Notes under the pieces: model-generated
Seen by the model: only the letters and a program-made list of their open reading frames with translations
What the model was told of the DNA's origin: nothing
The model's database searches: none
Part shown: positions 1-10,168 of the stretch, piece after piece
Position numbering within the stretch: the first letter of the stretch is position 1
Layout: every line of letters starts with the position of its first letter
Position numbers and translations under genes: made by a program
Source: Petrosia ficiformis
Taxonomy: Eukaryota; Porifera; Demospongiae; Haplosclerida; Petrosiidae
DNA: 64,000 bases
NCBI GenBank assembly: GCA_947044365.1
Contig: OX345639.1
Coordinates: 4,755,944-4,819,943 of the forward strand
Direction of reading: 5' to 3'

Positions 1-61
1 TGTCTATCTGTCTGTCTGTCTATCTGTCTGTTATGTCTAACTGTTCTTCTCCTCACTGTAG

Positions 62-461
62 GAGAGTCAGAGATAAGTTGATTGCTGATGACAGATATAA
101 GCTTGCTATGGAGGTATCTACTAAGTGTTTATTAGACACAAGTGCTGTCTGGTCAGCATGGGGTATGGCTTGCATTAGAGCAGGAGATTTTAACAAAGCC
201 AGGGAACTTCTTAGACACTGTTTCCAGGTTCATCTGTCTATCCATTCATCCATCTGTCCGTCCATTGATCCATCCATCCATTGATCCATCCATCCATCCA
301 TTGATCCATCCATCCATCTATCCATCCATACATTGATCTATTCATCCATCCGTCTGTCCATCTATCCATCCATCCATCCATCCATCCATCCATCCATCCA
401 TCCATCCATCCATCCATCTATCCATCCATCCAACCGTTCATCCATCCATCCATCTATCCAT

Positions 462-493
<32 letters not shown>

Positions 494-1536
494 TCAATTT
501 AGGTAAGTTCACAGTCATCACCTTCTAGTGGTGGATCACATCTTCTTGAGAGAATAGTGGAACAAATATTAACAAGTCCTCTTGTCTCAGTGAAGGTATT
601 ACACATCATTAACGAGCTTAAATTAATTAATTAATTAATTAATTACTTAATTAATTCCCTCTATTAAACAGCAAAGTGAGGATTGGTCAGAAACTGTGAA
701 AAACGCTATGATGTTGTCAGAGGTATGTCAGTCTGTCTGTTAGTATTTTTATCTTGTACTTTTGTTTGTCTAGCAACGTCATGATGTAGCACTAATGGAT
801 AGTAAACGTTTTAATGAATGTTGTCACTATATTAATGTGTATGGTACAGCTGGTATGATGGTTGGGTTTCTGTCTCGCCATCACTGCTGGAAAGAGGCTT
901 GTACACATGTTCTCAAAAATGTAAGAGCAATTAGTATCTTTCTTTCCTCCTTCTCCTCCTCCTCTTTCTCCTCCTCCTCCTCTTCCTCTTCCTCTTCCTC
1001 TTCCTCTTTTTCTTCCTCTTCCTTTTCCTCCTCTACCTCCTCCTCCTCCTCTACCTCATTCCCATCTGTTCTTCTTTTTGTCCTCTCAAGAAATGTTCTA
1101 CTGATGTATTTGTCAATCACTTATGGATACCAGGACTCAAATCTGGCCAGTTAGAATATCTAGAGGAGTGTCTTCGATCTACTGATCCCTCATTATCAAA
1201 ATGGGAGCAGTATTTGACAGCTGTTTGTCGTTTGTTATCACAACGTAGACTCTATCATATATTATACCATACACAGCTGTTTATGAAGGTATATGTACAT
1301 GTACATATATGATACAAGTACATAGTACATGTACATACTGTATGTACATGTACATATGAGTACATACATATATTGCATGTATACTGTACATGTACATACA
1401 TATATTACTATATGTACATGTACATATATGATACAAGTACATACATATATTACATGTATACATGTATGTACAGACATGTATGTACAGATATGTATGTAAC
1501 ATATTACAATTATTTTGTGGACTTCAGTTCTTTTAC

Positions 1537-1617
<81 letters not shown>

Positions 1618-3588
1618 GTTTATCTCTTTGTCTATCTATCTATCTCTCTGTCTATCTTTATAGGATTTTGTTCGAAGTGCTATGACGTGCATTAAGTTCT
1701 ACATTGGGTTTTCAGGACGATCAACAACAATTGAGGAACTCTATCTGAGAAGAAAGTATCTAGAAACAGCACGACAGCATTTCCAATCTGCCATCGAAGC
1801 TAGTCAACCTCGAGGGCGTATGTTTGGTATGTCATCACGAGATGAGTCCTCTTCAAGAGGATCTGGTGGTACTCTTCCTAGAAATATGAATATTCAGGAT
1901 ATGCAGGTAAGGAAGTAGTCATTCCTCTCCTTGTCTGCTCCTTGTCCTCATTTTTATGTACATATACAGTATACACAGTACTGCAGGGTACTGCAGGGTA
2001 CGTCAGGGTATTACAGGGTACTGCAGGCTACTACAGAGTACTTTATGGTATTGCAGGGTACTGCAGGGTACTTCAGAGTACTGCAGAGTACTGCAGGGTA
2101 CTACAGGGTACTTCAGGGTATTACAGGGTACTTCAGGGTATTACAGGGTACTTCAGAGTACTGCAGAGTACTGCAGGGTACTACAGGGTACTTCAGGGTA
2201 TTACAGGGTACTTCAGGGTATTACAGGGTACTTCAGGGTACTGCAGGGTACTGCAGGGTGTTACAGGGTACTGCAGAGCACTGCAAGGTACTACATGGTA
2301 CAACCAAACAGCACATTTTATAAGCATTTTAATTACTATTTGTTCCGTTCATCTCTTCTCTACAGACACACATCCATACAGTATGTCTTCAGATTACAAT
2401 CACGGAACTGCTTTATAAAGCAAGTATCGTAAGCGATACTCTACAAAAACCTGTTCCTGTTGTTAATACTGGAGGAATAGGGAAGGAGCAACAGCAACCT
2501 GCTACACTTTTCAGTACAGGAATTGTTCGTGGAGAGGTCACATGTCATGTGAGTGGGCGAGTGTGGTCATGTGATGTAATATTATTTAAAAATTTTAGTT
2601 GTTAACGTCATGTCAAGATTTTACCGAAGGTTTTCAAGTAGCATATGAAATTATTTCAGTCAGTTTTCGGTTAATTAGAACATTTATGGAATTATATTAA
2701 ATTTTACTTTGTAGGCTTATCGACTGCCAGCAAATCGTGTGCTTAGTGAGGTTGCTAAGCAACTAGCTTTGAAAGAACGATATGTAGATGTAAGGCTGCT
2801 TGTTCAGTGTGTTCAAAAGTCTTCACTTAGCTCTAGTGAACTAAATGATGAGATTTGCATGGCTGCAATCAAAGTGCTAGCCAATCAAAGTAAAGAGGTT
2901 TGAGAAACATATAATACTGATTCAACCAATTAGAATTCTTTATATAGGCACGTCAGCTTGATAAACACTTGGAGAAATTAATTCAAGCAATAACGAATGA
3001 CAAGAATAAGGTACTTATTAGTGGGTGTGGTTTAGGGTGTGTCCATTTCTAATGATCACCTAAAATGTGCATTACCATCCTTACTTCATCACACATTCTA
3101 TCTATTAATTTATCCTTTGTCTATCTATATATTTATTCATCTACACAATGTCCATCTATTATCTATTTATTCCTTCCTCACTCGTCTATATCCTTCTCTT
3201 GATCACACCTTCCCCTTTCACACCCTCTTGGCCTTCCCCCTCACTCCTTATCACCCTCCCTCCTCACACCCATTCCCCTCACTCCCTGTCACCTCTCACC
3301 CTCCACCCTTACTCCCTATCACCCTCCCCTCACCCTCCACTCTTACTCCCTATCACCCTCTCTCCTCACACCCTCTCCCCTCTCCCCCCTTACTCCTTCA
3401 CTTATACATTACAGATAAAAGCATTGATTCAGTGTGGCAAACTAAAGAATGCTTATCTAGTAGCAATCAAAGCTCGTCTTCACGAAGAAGTAGAACTAAT
3501 AGCTGATGTTGCAGCTAAAGCTAATCAACTAGGCGTAAGAGATATCTGTGAGAAATGGTTGCAACAACATCAGTCTCACCATAGATGA
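62..3588 (+). CDS. ZFYVE26: ZFYVE26 (spastizin) homologue, C-terminal part
   Basis: Partial gene; the window opens in an intron. Eleven exons join in phase: 62-227, 503-595, 672-722, 774-920, 1091-1288, 1664-1906, 2366-2548, 2599-2658, 2715-2897, 2948-3010 and 3415-3588 (stop TGA), encoding about 519 residues. The order of helical segments matches the ZFYVE26 C-terminal region: an opening [16 protein letters not shown] segment, [23 protein letters not shown], and a last exon with KNAYLVAIK and [10 protein letters not shown]. The FYVE zinc finger of the family would lie upstream and is not in view. In known animals the protein binds PI3P on endosomes and lysosomes and works with spatacsin and AP-5; AP5M1 of that complex is also in this window. 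Introns carry microsatellites. Identification is by remembered family resemblance, with closed splice phases as support. Confidence 0.88.
228..502. repeat. (TCCA)n microsatellite filling ZFYVE26 intron
   Basis: Nearly the whole intron between the exons ending at 227 and starting at 503 is imperfect TCCA with a few TCTA/TTGA variants. The reading frames open across it (Ser-Ile-His-Pro runs) are artefacts of the repeat. Confidence 0.95.
1289..1663. repeat. TACATG-rich stretch and (TC)n tract in ZFYVE26 intron
   Basis: From the donor at 1289 to about 1500 the intron alternates GTACAT/TATGTA motifs. From about 1538 to 1660 it is CT/TCTA repeat that also serves as a very long polypyrimidine tract before the acceptor at 1662-1663. 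Confidence 0.9.
1976..2303. repeat. 10-bp minisatellite (TACTGCAGGG-type) in ZFYVE26 intron
   Basis: About 32 copies of a 10-bp unit, variants of GGGTACTGCA and GGGTATTACA. Ten is not a multiple of three, so all three forward frames read the same 30-nt cycle, and all stay open because the unit makes no stop. This is an intron between exons 1664-1906 and 2366-2548, not coding. Confidence 0.92.
3170..3412. repeat. Pyrimidine-rich CTCACCCTCC minisatellite in last ZFYVE26 intron
   Basis: Degenerate tandem copies of a roughly 20-bp unit (TCACCCTCCCCTCACTCCCTA type) run up to the last acceptor at 3413-3414. Confidence 0.8.
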
Positions 3589-3833
3589 TAATTACTTGTT
3601 TATAAAATGTTTTTTATTTGTTGTTTGCTGAGCTTGCTAATTTTGTGTGTCAACTAAATTCAATTGTATTTCTCAACTTTTATTAATTAATTAATTTATT
3701 GACAGGTAATTTATTAATGAAAAATAATTCATTAAAAAATTTGGGAAAATAAATTATTAAAAGATGAGTATGTTTGTTAATTTAAACTTACACTAAAAAT
3801 TTATTATAATTAATAATTAATTTATAATTTATA

Positions 3834-5288
3834 TTAATCAATATGGTTTGTAATAGTGGATTCCCTGTGAGACTGGTTCCGGTACCTGCCTGGACCCACT
3901 CCAGTTCCCAACACAGCATCATCATAGTTACGGCCAACCTTTTTTTGAATTATCAAAGATCTGTTTTTACCAGTACCATGTGATTTATGTTGCAAGTGGT
4001 ATTGCTCTGAGAGTAAGTGAATGAGTTTACGATCTTCAGAACTCAGATCGGATGAAAACTCTAATTGAGTATCATCAGACATGAGAAACTCTTGCAACTT
4101 GGTTCGAATATTTTGCGAAAAGATGCCCGAATGACCCTTGGACCCAAATCCACCTCTTGTTCCTTCTTCATTAACGTATGCAACTACCGGTTCCTTTCGG
4201 CCTTGTCCTCCAACCCCTAAACCTTCTTTACTACTCCATCCCATTTTACGTAACATCTGATGACCTTTATTGTCTTCGGATATTTTCGGTACTTTCTGCA
4301 TTGATTCCGATAGTTCTTTTAATTCTACAACTTTTCTTCCTAATGAAGGACACAGGATTGGATGATTCTGTTGATATTCATTCACCTCTTGTATTATAGA
4401 ATGGGCAGCATCTCTTTTAGCTTCCTTCTTTTGAGAGCCATTTCCACGCGATGTTAATGTTCCATCAATGAAGACTTTGCATACAAATTGATTCGGAGTC
4501 GACTCGGAATCAAAGTCATATACTATTGTATGTGCTATACGACTACATAGTACATGTAAAGAACAGAGTGGATTCGAATTACCACCATAACATTTCTCAC
4601 ACATACACAAACCTCCTAATTGTTGGATTATTCTAATCCTTCTGGGATTTTGGATAAAATCATGTACATTAGAATTATTGGTATTAGTTTGGGAATGTAG
4701 TTGAGAGGAGGGACTTGATCCCGGTTGATTCGGGACACTGTCTTGGTCTTGTTTCTTGCGGATTGTTGATATCAGAGCATCAAGATGGTGTGTGAGATCT
4801 TCAAATGGGATAGAGTCACATGACTCTTGGCTTGTATCACTACTACCTTGATCATGTGACCTAGATGCATCAGTAATGGATTTTTCAATTTTTTGAATCT
4901 TTGCTGGAATTTCAATTGTGTCGGAGGAACCTAGCGTGCGTTTCATTGTTATCTTGACTTCCTCTTTCTCCTCTTCCCTGATGTCTTTATGAACGTCAAG
5001 CCATCGATCTAATTCGCTCTGGTCTGGTACAGGATAATAAGAGACACGATCTTCTAATTTATCAGAATACTTACAGCCCATGAAGTTAATGTTACTCCAC
5101 ACCATAGACAGACATATCACTCTCTCTGGTGTATACATGTTTCTGTGATCTTCTATGAATTTTCTACGACATAGCCAGTGGTAGCGAGACTCCCAAGCAG
5201 CTTGTTTCAAGCCTGGAAGATCAGCTGCAAAACTTACAAAAGTAGGAGTGTTTATATAAGTGCTTGTTGGCATTGGGTTGGTAGCCAT
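3834..5288 (-). CDS. NKRF: NKRF-like protein: XRN2-binding (XTBD), dsRBD, G-patch and R3H domains
   Basis: Uninterrupted frame of 484 codons from the chosen ATG at 5288 (MATNPMPTS). Residues about 30-90 form an XTBD domain (AWESRYHWLCRRKFIEDH then an ERVICLSMVWSNINFMGCKY segment), the XRN2-binding fold of NKRF, CDKN2AIP and CDKN2AIPNL. Then come a low-complexity linker, a dsRBD-like stretch ending KKEAKRDAAHSI, a G-patch (LRKMGWSSKEGLGVGGQGR) and a C-terminal R3H-like region. This order matches NKRF, a nucleolar factor that works with XRN2 in pre-rRNA processing and represses NF-kB targets in mammals. The frame stays open to an ATG at 5411, but that extension would overlap the start of the opposite-strand gene, so 5288 is preferred. 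Single exon, head-to-head with the NEPRO-like gene and tail-to-tail with ZFYVE26. Confidence 0.85.
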   Translation of the reverse strand: MATNPMPTSTYINTPTFVSFAADLPGLKQAAWESRYHWLCRRKFIEDHRNMYTPERVICLSMVWSNINFMGCKYSDKLEDRVSYYPVPDQSELDRWLDVHKDIREEEKEEVKITMKRTLGSSDTIEIPAKIQKIEKSITDASRSHDQGSSDTSQESCDSIPFEDLTHHLDALISTIRKKQDQDSVPNQPGSSPSSQLHSQTNTNNSNVHDFIQNPRRIRIIQQLGGLCMCEKCYGGNSNPLCSLHVLCSRIAHTIVYDFDSESTPNQFVCKVFIDGTLTSRGNGSQKKEAKRDAAHSIIQEVNEYQQNHPILCPSLGRKVVELKELSESMQKVPKISEDNKGHQMLRKMGWSSKEGLGVGGQGRKEPVVAYVNEEGTRGGFGSKGHSGIFSQNIRTKLQEFLMSDDTQLEFSSDLSSEDRKLIHLLSEQYHLQHKSHGTGKNRSLIIQKKVGRNYDDAVLGTGVGPGRYRNQSHRESTITNHID

Positions 5289-5356
5289 GTTTTTCCAGCA
5301 GCAAGTGTGGGCCTGGTTTATAGGTGGAGCATGCATACAAACCCACGTGGAACAAC
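5289..5356. promoter_or_regulatory. Probable bidirectional promoter, NKRF-like / NEPRO-like
   Basis: Only 68 bp separate the two chosen start codons. The palindromic E-box CCACGTGG lies at 5343-5350. Transcription start sites are not visible, so promoter function is inference from the divergent layout. Confidence 0.5.
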
Positions 5357-7964
5357 ATGGATAAAACTCTGTTGGATTGGGTTGGTCGTTTGTCTCTCCA
5401 CCATCCAGCAAAGGAACTTCCTATCTTTTCAAAATGGTTACATAGATTTAAAAATGCCCACAGAAGAGAGAAGTGTTTTCAGAAACTTGTGAGGGTGAGT
5501 TTACTGAAGATTACAGAAGATTACTGCACTATGCAACATTGTACATTAGATTGAGAATGATTTCAAGCATTACTATCAATTAAGAATATTTATGTATATA
5601 AATACAACAGTGAAGCAACTTACACAGTAAGACACATCTACACATATAAGATACTGATTATTTTATTGATTTCATCAGATTGTGGGATGCATCTAAAGTG
5701 TTACTTCTATCTGAAAAATTATTGGGATATGTTATGTTCAATGGACGATATCTTGAGTTCATGGAATCTACATTCTAGTAAGCTAACAAAGAGTATTATC
5801 TATGTTGGAAATGAGGCAAATTATTTTGCTTTTATAGAGTGGAATTTTGAGCTTGTATATATGTATGGAGGAAAAATCAGAAAAAATAATAGTTTTATGG
5901 AAATGTTTACTTATAAATGCTCACTATTCGAAACATTTTGTTTACTAAACTAGATATCTAGGTAAAGCAACAGCTACACTTACTGTATAAAACGGCTAAT
6001 TAACGAGTGTTGCATGTAAGCCACGACAAAATAATTAGAGTATATATGGTACTACACTAGGCATACTACACTAGGCATACTGGCAGTATATAGACTATGG
6101 TTTCGTATTATAGTATAGTTCATATGAAACATGAGGTAAAGCATTTGATCAAAATTATTCTGACTGATTTGCTAACATGTACATTCAACTTTCACAAATA
6201 TAAATAGTAACAAAACCACAACCCATCCACTATTTATAGTAACAAAACCACAACCCATCCACTATTTATAGTAACAAAACAGCATACAACCATTAACAAG
6301 TTGACTGCCTAGGTAACGATACCCACGTACATGTAATTACATGTACTAGCTAGTAGTATTAAATGAACCTAGGATAATTGTGCAGGTAAATGTGTGTGCG
6401 TCTTTCCCTGCCTCCCTCCCTCCCTCACTCACTTCCTCCTTTCCTTATCACTCCCTTCTCCATCTTTACTCTTTCCGATTTTCTCACATTTATCTGTTTG
6501 TCATACTCGGGAAAACAATGTTTTATTGTCCTTACAGTGATCTCATTCAGAAGATGGAAATTGGACATTTAATACCAATGTATATAGTCATCACAGCTTC
6601 ATTAAGTAGATTATGGTGAGATGAGGAGTTGTACACATTATAACTACATATTAATACATTTATAAATAGGTATTACATGAGAATTCATTTGTGGGCTCTT
6701 GTAGAAACTTATCGACATTTAACAGCACAAGTACCCAACAATGAGGAACTAATGCAGAAACTGTTACATAATATTGACATGAAGTATCACAAATACTTTC
6801 CAGTGAATATGAGAGAACTTTCAAACAAAGAATATAAGTTAGCAGGATGAAAATTTTAATCAAATGCCTGCAATTGAATGATTGCTATTGAGCCTTATTT
6901 ATTCATACAGTGAGGACAATTCTCTTGTACTTAATTCAAATTCTGAAGTTTATCATTTAAAAGGTGAGTTTGTTAAATGATAGGACCATGTGTACTGCAG
7001 TGTTAGGGTAGTTCAATTGTATACAATATATTGATCAAATGCTCACATTTAGACTTTCGCTATATGACCATTTTGCAACTAAAATGGGTTATCGAGGTGG
7101 ACTGGGTAGTCTCACATAGGTGAGGTCAACCCACTATACTAGCGTTCATCAAGAGTATGGTTTTACATCCCCTCAGAAGGATGTAGTAACAAACACCTCC
7201 TCATTGAGGGTGAAGCTGAGTATACTCATGGGTGAAAAAAGCCTGCACCTTAGTGGGGCTTGAACCTGCAACATTTCGATTGCAGGCCAGCACTTTAACC
7301 AACAGGCCACTAGTACACCCTGATTATGAAGTACCCAACAATGGGCTAATATAATAAACATTTGATTAGTCCATACTTACATATACTTGTTGTTAGACAC
7401 AGATCAGAAACTAATTAATCAAAGGCTGATGGATTTTAAAAAACCACCAATATTGTTTTTAAAACCTATACCACCACAGGTAAGTACCTGTTGAACAGAT
7501 TATAATGAATTTATTATTAATACTACTAGCATAGAATAGAGAAGAGTACTAAAAGGAGACATTTTCAATATTATCCAAATGTTCTTAAAATTATAACAAG
7601 TAGAGCCGGCAGGAAAAGTGTATTTTCAATTCGAAGTAGACGTGTACTGAAAGGATTAAAAAGATTGTATACTATTGGATTACAACCATTTCACTTCAAG
7701 ATTATTAGTACAAGAAAAGGTTTTGGAGGTTGCCTTGTCAAACATGTCAGAGTTAGATTAAGATATATGCCTGTATACAGGATGCAGAGACAGTCAGTTC
7801 TGAGGACATGCAGGAATCAGAGAGCAAGCAGACAAAATGTTGACCCTCAGCATCAGTGGCTATTTGTGAAAAGAAAGAATGACATATCACCTGATAATCA
7901 CATGATTAATTCTAATTGTCATACAGCACCAAGTATAGATGATATTTTTAATATTATATTGTAG
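5357..7964 (+). CDS. NEPRO: NEPRO-like (nucleolus and neural progenitor protein) gene
   Basis: Exons: 5357-5494, about 5680-5777, 6538-6615, 6670-6837, 6911-6963, 7397-7479 and 7530-7964. From the second exon on, phases close. The first junction does not (exon 1 ends in phase 0, exon 2 needs one carried-over base pair more), so a small exon or another acceptor was missed between 5495 and 5680. An upstream in-frame ATG exists at 5324. Family-like features: a basic FKNAHRREKCFQKLVR segment, LWDASK, a hydrophobic GHLIPMYIVITASLSRLW segment, and an Arg/Lys-rich C-terminal exon ending SIDDIF before the stop. NEPRO is a nucleolar protein linked to RNase MRP and rRNA processing, which fits the adjacent NKRF. 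The recall of the family is moderate, so the symbol is tentative. Confidence 0.6.
6183..6278. repeat. Tandem unit with TAGTAACAAAACCACAACCC
   Basis: Three copies of a roughly 35-bp unit (TAGTAACAAAACCACAACCC followed by ATCCACTATTTA) in a NEPRO-like intron. The same unit appears in reverse near 52275-52325 and in degenerate form near 39400-39440, so it is a dispersed family. Confidence 0.75.
7095..7330 (-). mobile_element. tRNA-derived SINE, copy 1
   Basis: On the minus strand a tRNA-like head starts near 7320: A-box-like TAGTGGCCTGTTGG, then B-box GGTTCAAGCCC about 40 nt on, followed by an unrelated tail with TGAGTATACTCAGCTTCACC. A second copy with the same head and tail lies at 17190-17365. 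The shared tail, beyond the tRNA-like part, marks a SINE rather than a tRNA gene. It sits in the NEPRO-like intron 6964-7396. Confidence 0.78.
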
Positions 7965-7998
7965 AATGAAGAATTAATATGACAGTTGTAGTTATTAA

Positions 7999-10040
7999 TC
8001 ATTGAACTTGTTGAGCTAGCTGGTGTCTGACTTCCCATCGTAAAGATTGCCTCTTCTTGCTTGTTGGTACAATGTAATTACTAGGTTTACACACACGATG
8101 ATGATGTGGTTCATATATTAGGGTGTCTTGTGAAAGAAGTTGTTCCTGTGGAATACAAATAGTGAGTCATATTTTTTTTTTTTTTGTTGAGGGTATACAA
8201 CTTACTCTTATATGCCAACGGAGAGTATGTCTAGGTTCTTCTCCAGGAGGTTTTTGTGTGTCCCAAATTTCACGAAATTCATGATACCTTAATGATATCA
8301 TTTATACATACTTAGATAGTTACATTATTTATTACACACATACATGTATATACATACATACACACACACATACATACCTACCTACCTACCTACATACATA
8401 CACACATACGTGTATATACATACATACATGTATATACATACATACACACACATACATACCTACCTACCTACATACATACAGACATACATATACATATGTA
8501 CCAGTGCTCTCCACAAAGCAGGGAAGCAGGGCACTGCACACTGCTATGTGCACTGCTTTAAAAATCAATTAAATCATTAAATTTAAAATTATTAATGATT
8601 AAAAACATTTTTAATTACTCCTACTGGACATTGTTCATTGACCACGTGTGTGTATTAACTTGAAGATTACAAGCGTTTAGATGTTTGCAAGTTGGAAGAT
8701 GAAGACTGTAATGAGAGTCTATGATATGAGAATGATTGTTTTATTGCTTTAGGTTACATATTGTGTAAGTATGTGTGGCATAATCATTCATTACATACAT
8801 CTATACATTTATCACGTTTTTCTCATAAATCTGCTTACTATCTGGACCACCCTGCTATTTTTTTTCCTGTGGAGGGCACTGATATGTACATACATGTATA
8901 TACATACATACATACATACATGTGTATACATACATACACACACATACATACCTACATACATACACACATACATACATGTATATACATACATACATACATA
9001 CAAATATATACACATGTACATGTACATACATACATACATGTACTCACCTTTGTACAGGATCAGTCTTGCGTAATCTTTTATTATGTGGATGAGTAGTGGC
9101 TGGTCGAATGACTACAAAACACTACAAATAAATCATTGTTAAATTTATTAAGTCAACACACAAGATTTTGGTTGTCTTTGATGATAGTAAGTGTGTCCCC
9201 TGCGTTCCTCTTGAACAGATTCACTGACTGATGGAGACTGTATTTCGCTGGCTAACAAGGACATATGATATAACATGTATATACATACTAAGTGTGTGTG
9301 TGTAGCATACCAGAGCTAGCAAGAGATTCATCAAAACACAGTGAATTACTTTTTCTACAATTATAATACATCATAAATCATCACATTACATCATATAGCA
9401 TCATCACATTATGTAATAATACATCATATATCTTCATGTTTCGTACCTTAATACTTTTCTCTTAACGCGATGACTTCCCGAACTTGTAACTGAAACTTCT
9501 AAAATAGAATTATCTAAATTAGTAATACGTTTTTGAGCAACCTCATAAGTAGGAGTGGCCATTGCAGGAAGATCTGTTATTTCATCTCTTCCCTCGTGAA
9601 GTACTGTCTAAAAACAGAGATAGAGCAATTTAGAATGTTGAAATAGAAAGGATATATGTTCACTGACCTTGAAGACAGCTGAGGTGGTGGCAGGTGTACA
9701 CACAATCCCTAAATATAATACAATTATGATATTCTTGTATCCTAGCAACCATGTCTTTATTTTGGTTTACCATTTTTCTGAGATACTGACTCAAAGCTGC
9801 TTTCTACAGTGGAATCCTGTTCCTCATCTGACCTGTCCTTCAACAACTGCAAGAAGTCTAATATCATAGTTAATTATATTTTTTATCGGTAGGTATGCTC
9901 TCATTACCTTTGGTATAAACATGTAATTCTTGTTCATCAACAATACTTACACCCATTGAAGCAAGCTGTTGTCTTACATATTCTGTGACGTCTGGTAGAT
10001 TCAATTCTTCTGTTAGTGAAATGTCCTCCTCTGGCTCCAT
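7999..10040 (-). CDS. HYLS1: HYLS1 homologue, centriolar/ciliary protein
   Basis: Nine exons, all phases closing, 282 residues (human protein is about 300): 9908-10040 (ATG at 10040), 9771-9857, 9668-9708, 9447-9607, 9311-9354, 9162-9251, 9048-9111, 8206-8287 and 7999-8145 (stop). The HYLS-1 box spans exons 6-8: QPKSFIRP, then RKTDPVQRYHEFREIWDTQK and PPGEEPRHTLRW. The C-terminus has SNYIVPTSKKRQSLRWEVRH. A VKRKVLR motif occurs mid-protein, as in human. HYLS1 binds SAS-4/CPAP on the outer centriole and is needed to make cilia. Exon 6 uses the donor GTGTGT; that choice is what joins QPKS to FIRP in frame. The stop is 34 bp from the convergent NEPRO-like stop. Confidence 0.93.
8338..9045. repeat. 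(CATA)n tracts flanking a hAT element in HYLS1 intron
   Basis: CATA/CCTA repeat runs at 8338-8490 and about 8885-9040 lie on either side of the 8502-8881 element. Runs of Tyr-Ile-His-Thr in either frame are artefacts. Confidence 0.9.
8502..8881. mobile_element. Non-autonomous hAT element with exact 8-bp target duplication
   Basis: Terminal inverted repeats CAGTGCTCTCCACA at 8502 and TGTGGAGGGCACTG ending at 8881. The 8 bp outside each end are identical (ATATGTAC at 8494-8501 and 8882-8889). CAGTG ends plus an 8-bp duplication are the hAT signature. No transposase frame inside. Confidence 0.88.
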
Positions 10041-10168
10041 CCCGCCACCATTAATTCAAAAGATGAGCACACCCATCATTGCCATCAATTAATTTGATAA
10101 GTAATGAATAATTATTAATAATTAATTAATGCACAAAGAGATTGACAAACAGGATAGTGTGTAATATA

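Noticed and set aside
881..1120. Glu-rich minus-strand frame
   Set aside because: Reverse complement of a TCC/TCT repeat in a ZFYVE26 intron, partly overlapping its exon in antisense.
1931..2432. Three overlapping forward frames of Val-Leu-Gln-Gly type repeats
   Set aside because: 10-bp minisatellite in a ZFYVE26 intron.
5289..5411. N-terminal extension of the NKRF-like frame to an ATG at 5411
   Set aside because: It would be antisense to NEPRO-like exon 1 and adds no conserved sequence.
5666..5953. 95-residue forward frame
   Set aside because: Overlaps NEPRO-like exon 2 in another frame; no recognisable domain, and the other frame gives the family-like LWDASK sequence leading into the next exon.
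7255..7320. Functional tRNA gene on the minus strand
   Set aside because: A- and B-boxes are present but no cloverleaf with matching acceptor stem could be drawn, and the copy at 17190-17365 shares non-tRNA tail sequence, so it is a SINE.
7173..7361. Minus-strand frame of 62 codons
   Set aside because: Lies on the tRNA-derived SINE copy; no protein resemblance.
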